A stretch of DNA of 64,000 nucleotides from Rhizobium sp. Root1212 (GTDB lineage Bacteria > Pseudomonadota > Alphaproteobacteria > Rhizobiales > Rhizobiaceae), in assembly GCF_001424985.1 (NCBI RefSeq), contig NZ_LMDA01000001.1, positions 248,001 through 312,000 of the forward strand. The letters are read 5' to 3'. Shown in pieces: positions 61,987 through 64,000 of this stretch. How positions within the stretch are numbered: the first letter of the stretch is position 1; each line of letters begins with the position of its first letter. Under the pieces are notes generated by a model. That model was not told the DNA's origin, searched no databases, and saw only the letters and a list, made by a program, of their open reading frames with translations. Made by a program: the position numbers and the translations under genes.

Positions 61987-62691
61987 CTATCCCTTCCCCG
62001 GAAACGGATGCACCGCCGCAATCCGCCGCCGCCACGACGGCACCAGAGCGGATTCCACCACCGCCGCCTGCTCATAGGCATGGATGAACCGCCCACCCCC
62101 GCAGAAAATCCCCGCATGCTTCGCCGGCATTTCCGCCCGCCAACGAAACAGCAGCACATCCCCCGCCCGCATCTCCGCCGCCGGCACGCTGGCCCCAAAA
62201 TGCCGAAGCGCAGCCTCCATCAGCCGCTCCTCGCCACCCCGCTCCGCCCAGTCCGGCTGATAAGCTCCCGGCGCCTCCGGCTCCTCGCCATAAAGATCGC
62301 GCCAAACCCCACGCACCAGCCCAAGACAATCGCACCCGATCCCCTTCAAGCTTCCCTGATGCCGATACGGCGTCCCGATCCACTGCCGCGCCGCCTCGAC
62401 AACTGTTTCGCCACGCGTTTCCCCTTCTTCCCCACGGGGAGAAGGTGGCCCAAAGGGCCGGACGAGGGGGTCTAGAGGAGGGTTATCGCATACGAAGGTG
62501 CCGCTTGCTCCTTCCTTCTCCCCGCCTGCGGGGAGAAGGTGCCCGAAGGGCGGATGAGGGGCTCCCTTTCGATATTTTCGGGGAGGAAAGCTTCGCCCCT
62601 CACCCTGGCCCTCTCCCCGCAAGCGGGGAGAGGGGACGACAGAGTTCGCCGGGTCTACCGGCCCATTCAAACCCTGCCCATCATCCCTCAT
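61987..62691 (-). CDS. GTA-type NlpC/P60 cell-wall peptidase with repeat-encoded N-terminus
   Basis: The enzymatic part is a NlpC/P60 domain of about 138 residues: VVEAARQWIGTPYRHQGSLK, GIGCDCLGLVRGVWRDLYGE (catalytic Cys), AEMRAGDVLLFRW, PAKHAGIFCGGGRFIHAYEQ (catalytic His). It would cut peptidoglycan peptides during tail entry. No ATG, GTG or TTG stands just before the domain; the frame is open upstream through three palindromic repeats to ATG 62691, which overlaps the DUF2163 stop in the way usual for this gene. The 234-residue product would carry about 96 extra residues, about 80 of them repeat-encoded and Pro/Gly/Arg-rich. Either this long form is made, or the start is not a standard one, or the gene is damaged. 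Confidence 0.75.
   Translation of the reverse strand: MRDDGQGLNGPVDPANSVVPSPRLRGEGQGEGRSFPPRKYRKGAPHPPFGHLLPAGGEKEGASGTFVCDNPPLDPLVRPFGPPSPRGEEGETRGETVVEAARQWIGTPYRHQGSLKGIGCDCLGLVRGVWRDLYGEEPEAPGAYQPDWAERGGEERLMEAALRHFGASVPAAEMRAGDVLLFRWRAEMPAKHAGIFCGGGRFIHAYEQAAVVESALVPSWRRRIAAVHPFPGKG
62421..62635. repeat. Three CTTCTCCCC-family palindromic repeats in the GTA cluster
   Basis: Copies at 62421-62471 and 62514-62562 in the same orientation (cores CTTCTTCCCCACGGGGAGAA and CTTCTCCCCGCCTGCGGGGA, each followed by GTGnCCnAAGGGCnGGAnGA) and one at 62596-62635 inverted (CTCTCCCCGCAAGCGGGGAG). They stand between the DUF2163 stop and the NlpC domain. Confidence 0.85.
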
Positions 62692-63574
62692 AAAGCGCCC
62701 GCCCATCATGCACCGTATCGCCATCGGCATAGCCAAAGGCAAAGTCGCTCCCCGGCATGTGCGGAAACCCACGAAAATTCACCCCATTGCCAAACCGCGA
62801 CCGGCACATGCCAAAGCTCTTGTCGCACCCCACCGTCGCCACAAATGCATCCCCGACAGTCACCGGGAGCGGCAACGGCAACCACAACGAAATCATCGTC
62901 TGAGCCCCCTCCCGCCGATGCTCCTCGATATCGACGGCACCCCCGGCATTCCCCCCGCTCGAAAACACCAGCGTCCCCTGCCGGAAAGCCCCCGCCGAAA
63001 ACCCGTCAAGCCCCGAAACGACAAGCCGCGTCTCCCCCAGAACGGCAACGACAGCCCCCTCCGCCCGATACGCCGCCCCGGACACATCCACACCGCACCG
63101 AGCATCCCCAAAGCTCGCATCGCACCGCCGGCTATAAACCCGCCCCTGCGCCTGCCCCAGCCGATGCGTCATGCGCCGAAGCTCGGCCCGAAACGCTCCG
63201 CCCGCCCGCACGACCTCGCCGATCTCCTCGACCCGCAACAGGATATGCTCCTCCGGCGCCTGCCAGTTGACGAGAAAAGTCTCGACCTTCGCCCCATCGA
63301 AGCGCCCCGCCAGCACATCGGCTTCGGCAATCGCATCCGCCGAAAACCCGCCCGTCACCTCGCCGGCATCGACGGAAAGCCCGTTCGCCATCTCGCTGTC
63401 GCTCGCCGCAAACCCGCTCGCCGCCAGAAAAACCGTACCGGAAACGACAAGATCCCGATCATGCTCGGTAAACCCGACAACGACGCCATCGCGCCGCGTC
63501 ACCCGCCAGCAATGGCAAACCGTCGTCGCATCGCCCTGAAGATGCGCTGCCAAATCAGCCGGGAGCGTCCTCAT
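62681..63574 (-). CDS. DUF2163 GTA/phage baseplate hub protein
   Basis: A 297-residue structural tail protein of the GTA gp13 type. It starts MRTLPADLAAHLQGDATTVC, the DUF2163 N-terminus with CHCWRVTRRDGVVVGFTEHD, followed by GFSADAIAEADVLAGRFDGA and VETFLVNW. The C-terminal part has the cysteine pairs CDASFGDARCGVDV and GCDKSFGMCRSRFGNGVNFR then FPHMPGSD, which hold an iron-sulphur cluster in studied GTA hubs. Complete length. The start overlaps the DUF2460 stop as ATGA and its stop overlaps the likely NlpC start. Confidence 0.93.
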   Translation of the reverse strand: MRTLPADLAAHLQGDATTVCHCWRVTRRDGVVVGFTEHDRDLVVSGTVFLAASGFAASDSEMANGLSVDAGEVTGGFSADAIAEADVLAGRFDGAKVETFLVNWQAPEEHILLRVEEIGEVVRAGGAFRAELRRMTHRLGQAQGRVYSRRCDASFGDARCGVDVSGAAYRAEGAVVAVLGETRLVVSGLDGFSAGAFRQGTLVFSSGGNAGGAVDIEEHRREGAQTMISLWLPLPLPVTVGDAFVATVGCDKSFGMCRSRFGNGVNFRGFPHMPGSDFAFGYADGDTVHDGRALYEG

Positions 63575-64000
63575 GGCTTGATCTCCACCAATGGAATCGA
63601 CGGAATGCGCCCCGCCTGAAACTGCGCCAGATCGATATCGATCCGGTCGGTATCGAACCGCACCGGCACATCGAACCGAAATCCCGCCCGCACCTCGGCA
63701 CCGACAGCCGGTATCTTCCCCGGCACGAACGTCACCTTGCCCGTCGCCGCATCGAGCCCAAAATCCGCCCCCGGTACCGCCGCCCCCGCCACCGAAAGCA
63801 CCACACTCCCAGCGACGGGCTTCTCGATCACCCTGATCATCTCGCCCCCGGCATCGGCATAGGTCTTGGACAGCTGAAACACCGCCGTCACCCCATCCCC
63901 GACCCCGATCCCCTGATCGGAAGCCGCCACCGTCCCCAGCGGCCCACAGGACTGAAAATCGACCGGATCGCGAAACCGGAACCCATTCAACTGCCCCGCC
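63571..64000 (-). CDS. DUF2460 (TIGR02217) GTA/phage distal tail protein, 5' end outside window
   Basis: The last 142 residues of a roughly 210-residue protein. The visible part continues GQLNGFRFRDPVDFQSCGPL then ASDQGIGVGDGVTAVFQLSK and AGEMIRVIEKPV-type sequence, ending PSIPLVEIKP, all characteristic of DUF2460 tail proteins (GTA gp12). No start codon is in the window; the TTG at 63990 is internal. The stop overlaps the DUF2163 start by 4 bp, so this is the same transcript. The rest of the cluster should continue right of the window. Confidence 0.92.
   Translation of the reverse strand, partial: AGQLNGFRFRDPVDFQSCGPLGTVAASDQGIGVGDGVTAVFQLSKTYADAGGEMIRVIEKPVAGSVVLSVAGAAVPGADFGLDAATGKVTFVPGKIPAVGAEVRAGFRFDVPVRFDTDRIDIDLAQFQAGRIPSIPLVEIKP

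Noticed and set aside
60158..62077. A 639-codon plus-strand frame in the GTA region
   Set aside because: Antisense to the megatron gene; very Pro/Arg/His-rich with no domain.

Overview
The window is an ordinary-looking chromosomal segment of an alphaproteobacterium, most likely Rhizobiaceae (Rhizobium/Agrobacterium group; the genus cannot be fixed from sequence reading alone). The basis is gene content and order: acpS-lepB-rnc-era beside relA/rpoZ, pleC-like kinase next to glnE, a degP/two-component pair next to the cytochrome c maturation operon cycHJKL (ccmIEFH), a feuNPQ-type signalling locus, a Porin_2-type porin with strongly biased codons, two 105-108 bp elements that match the description of the Rhizobium intergenic mosaic element RIME1, and several copies of a second rhizobial palindromic repeat. 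There are no rRNA, tRNA, CRISPR or IS genes that I can see.

Layout. 1-13.7 kb: tex (cut by the window edge), cfa, a glutathionyl-hydroquinone-reductase-type GST, era, rnc, lepB, acpS, a DUF2062 membrane protein, a 50-residue DUF3563-like protein, relA/spoT, rpoZ, a NYN-domain protein, smpB and dapA; nearly all are on the minus strand and concerned with RNA, translation or envelope basics. 14-19 kb: secreted lytic transglycosylase, alpha/beta hydrolase, and the major porin with a long leader region. 19-25 kb: AMP nucleosidase, then a three-gene glycolipid module (UPF0104/LPG-synthase-like membrane protein, GT2 polyprenyl-phosphate sugar synthase, GT39/PMT-type transferase) and a diacylglycerol-kinase-family protein. 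25-32 kb: a frameshifted HxlR regulator divergent from a quinone-oxidoreductase-like gene, DoxX, a glycine-betaine-type ABC permease and binding protein without an ATPase gene, a membrane-anchored dual-specificity phosphatase, and ETF-ubiquinone oxidoreductase. 32-41 kb: YegD-type Hsp70, a family 4/5-like uracil-DNA glycosylase, two very small genes, an MFS and an EamA transporter, and aminopeptidase N. 41-57.9 kb: pleC-like kinase, glnE, a sensor kinase/regulator pair with a DegP-family protease, cycHJKL, a small surface lipoprotein, and feuQ/feuP/feuN.

57.9-64 kb: the distal tail module of a gene-transfer-agent-like (GTA) or prophage-derived cluster, transcribed on the minus strand in GTA order (DUF2460, DUF2163 hub, NlpC/P60 peptidase, TIM-barrel megatron), followed by a small holin-like protein. 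It runs off the right end of the window.

The most unusual structures are non-coding or at gene joints: three palindromic repeats sitting at the 5' end of the GTA NlpC gene while leaving the frame open, a 265-bp repeat cluster splitting feuP from feuQ, two RIME1-like elements whose long hairpins show compensatory differences, a duplicated 3' tail of the ETF-QO gene, and candidate CtrA (TTAA-N7-TTAA) and LiuR-like operators. I did not find a clearly new defence or catalytic system.
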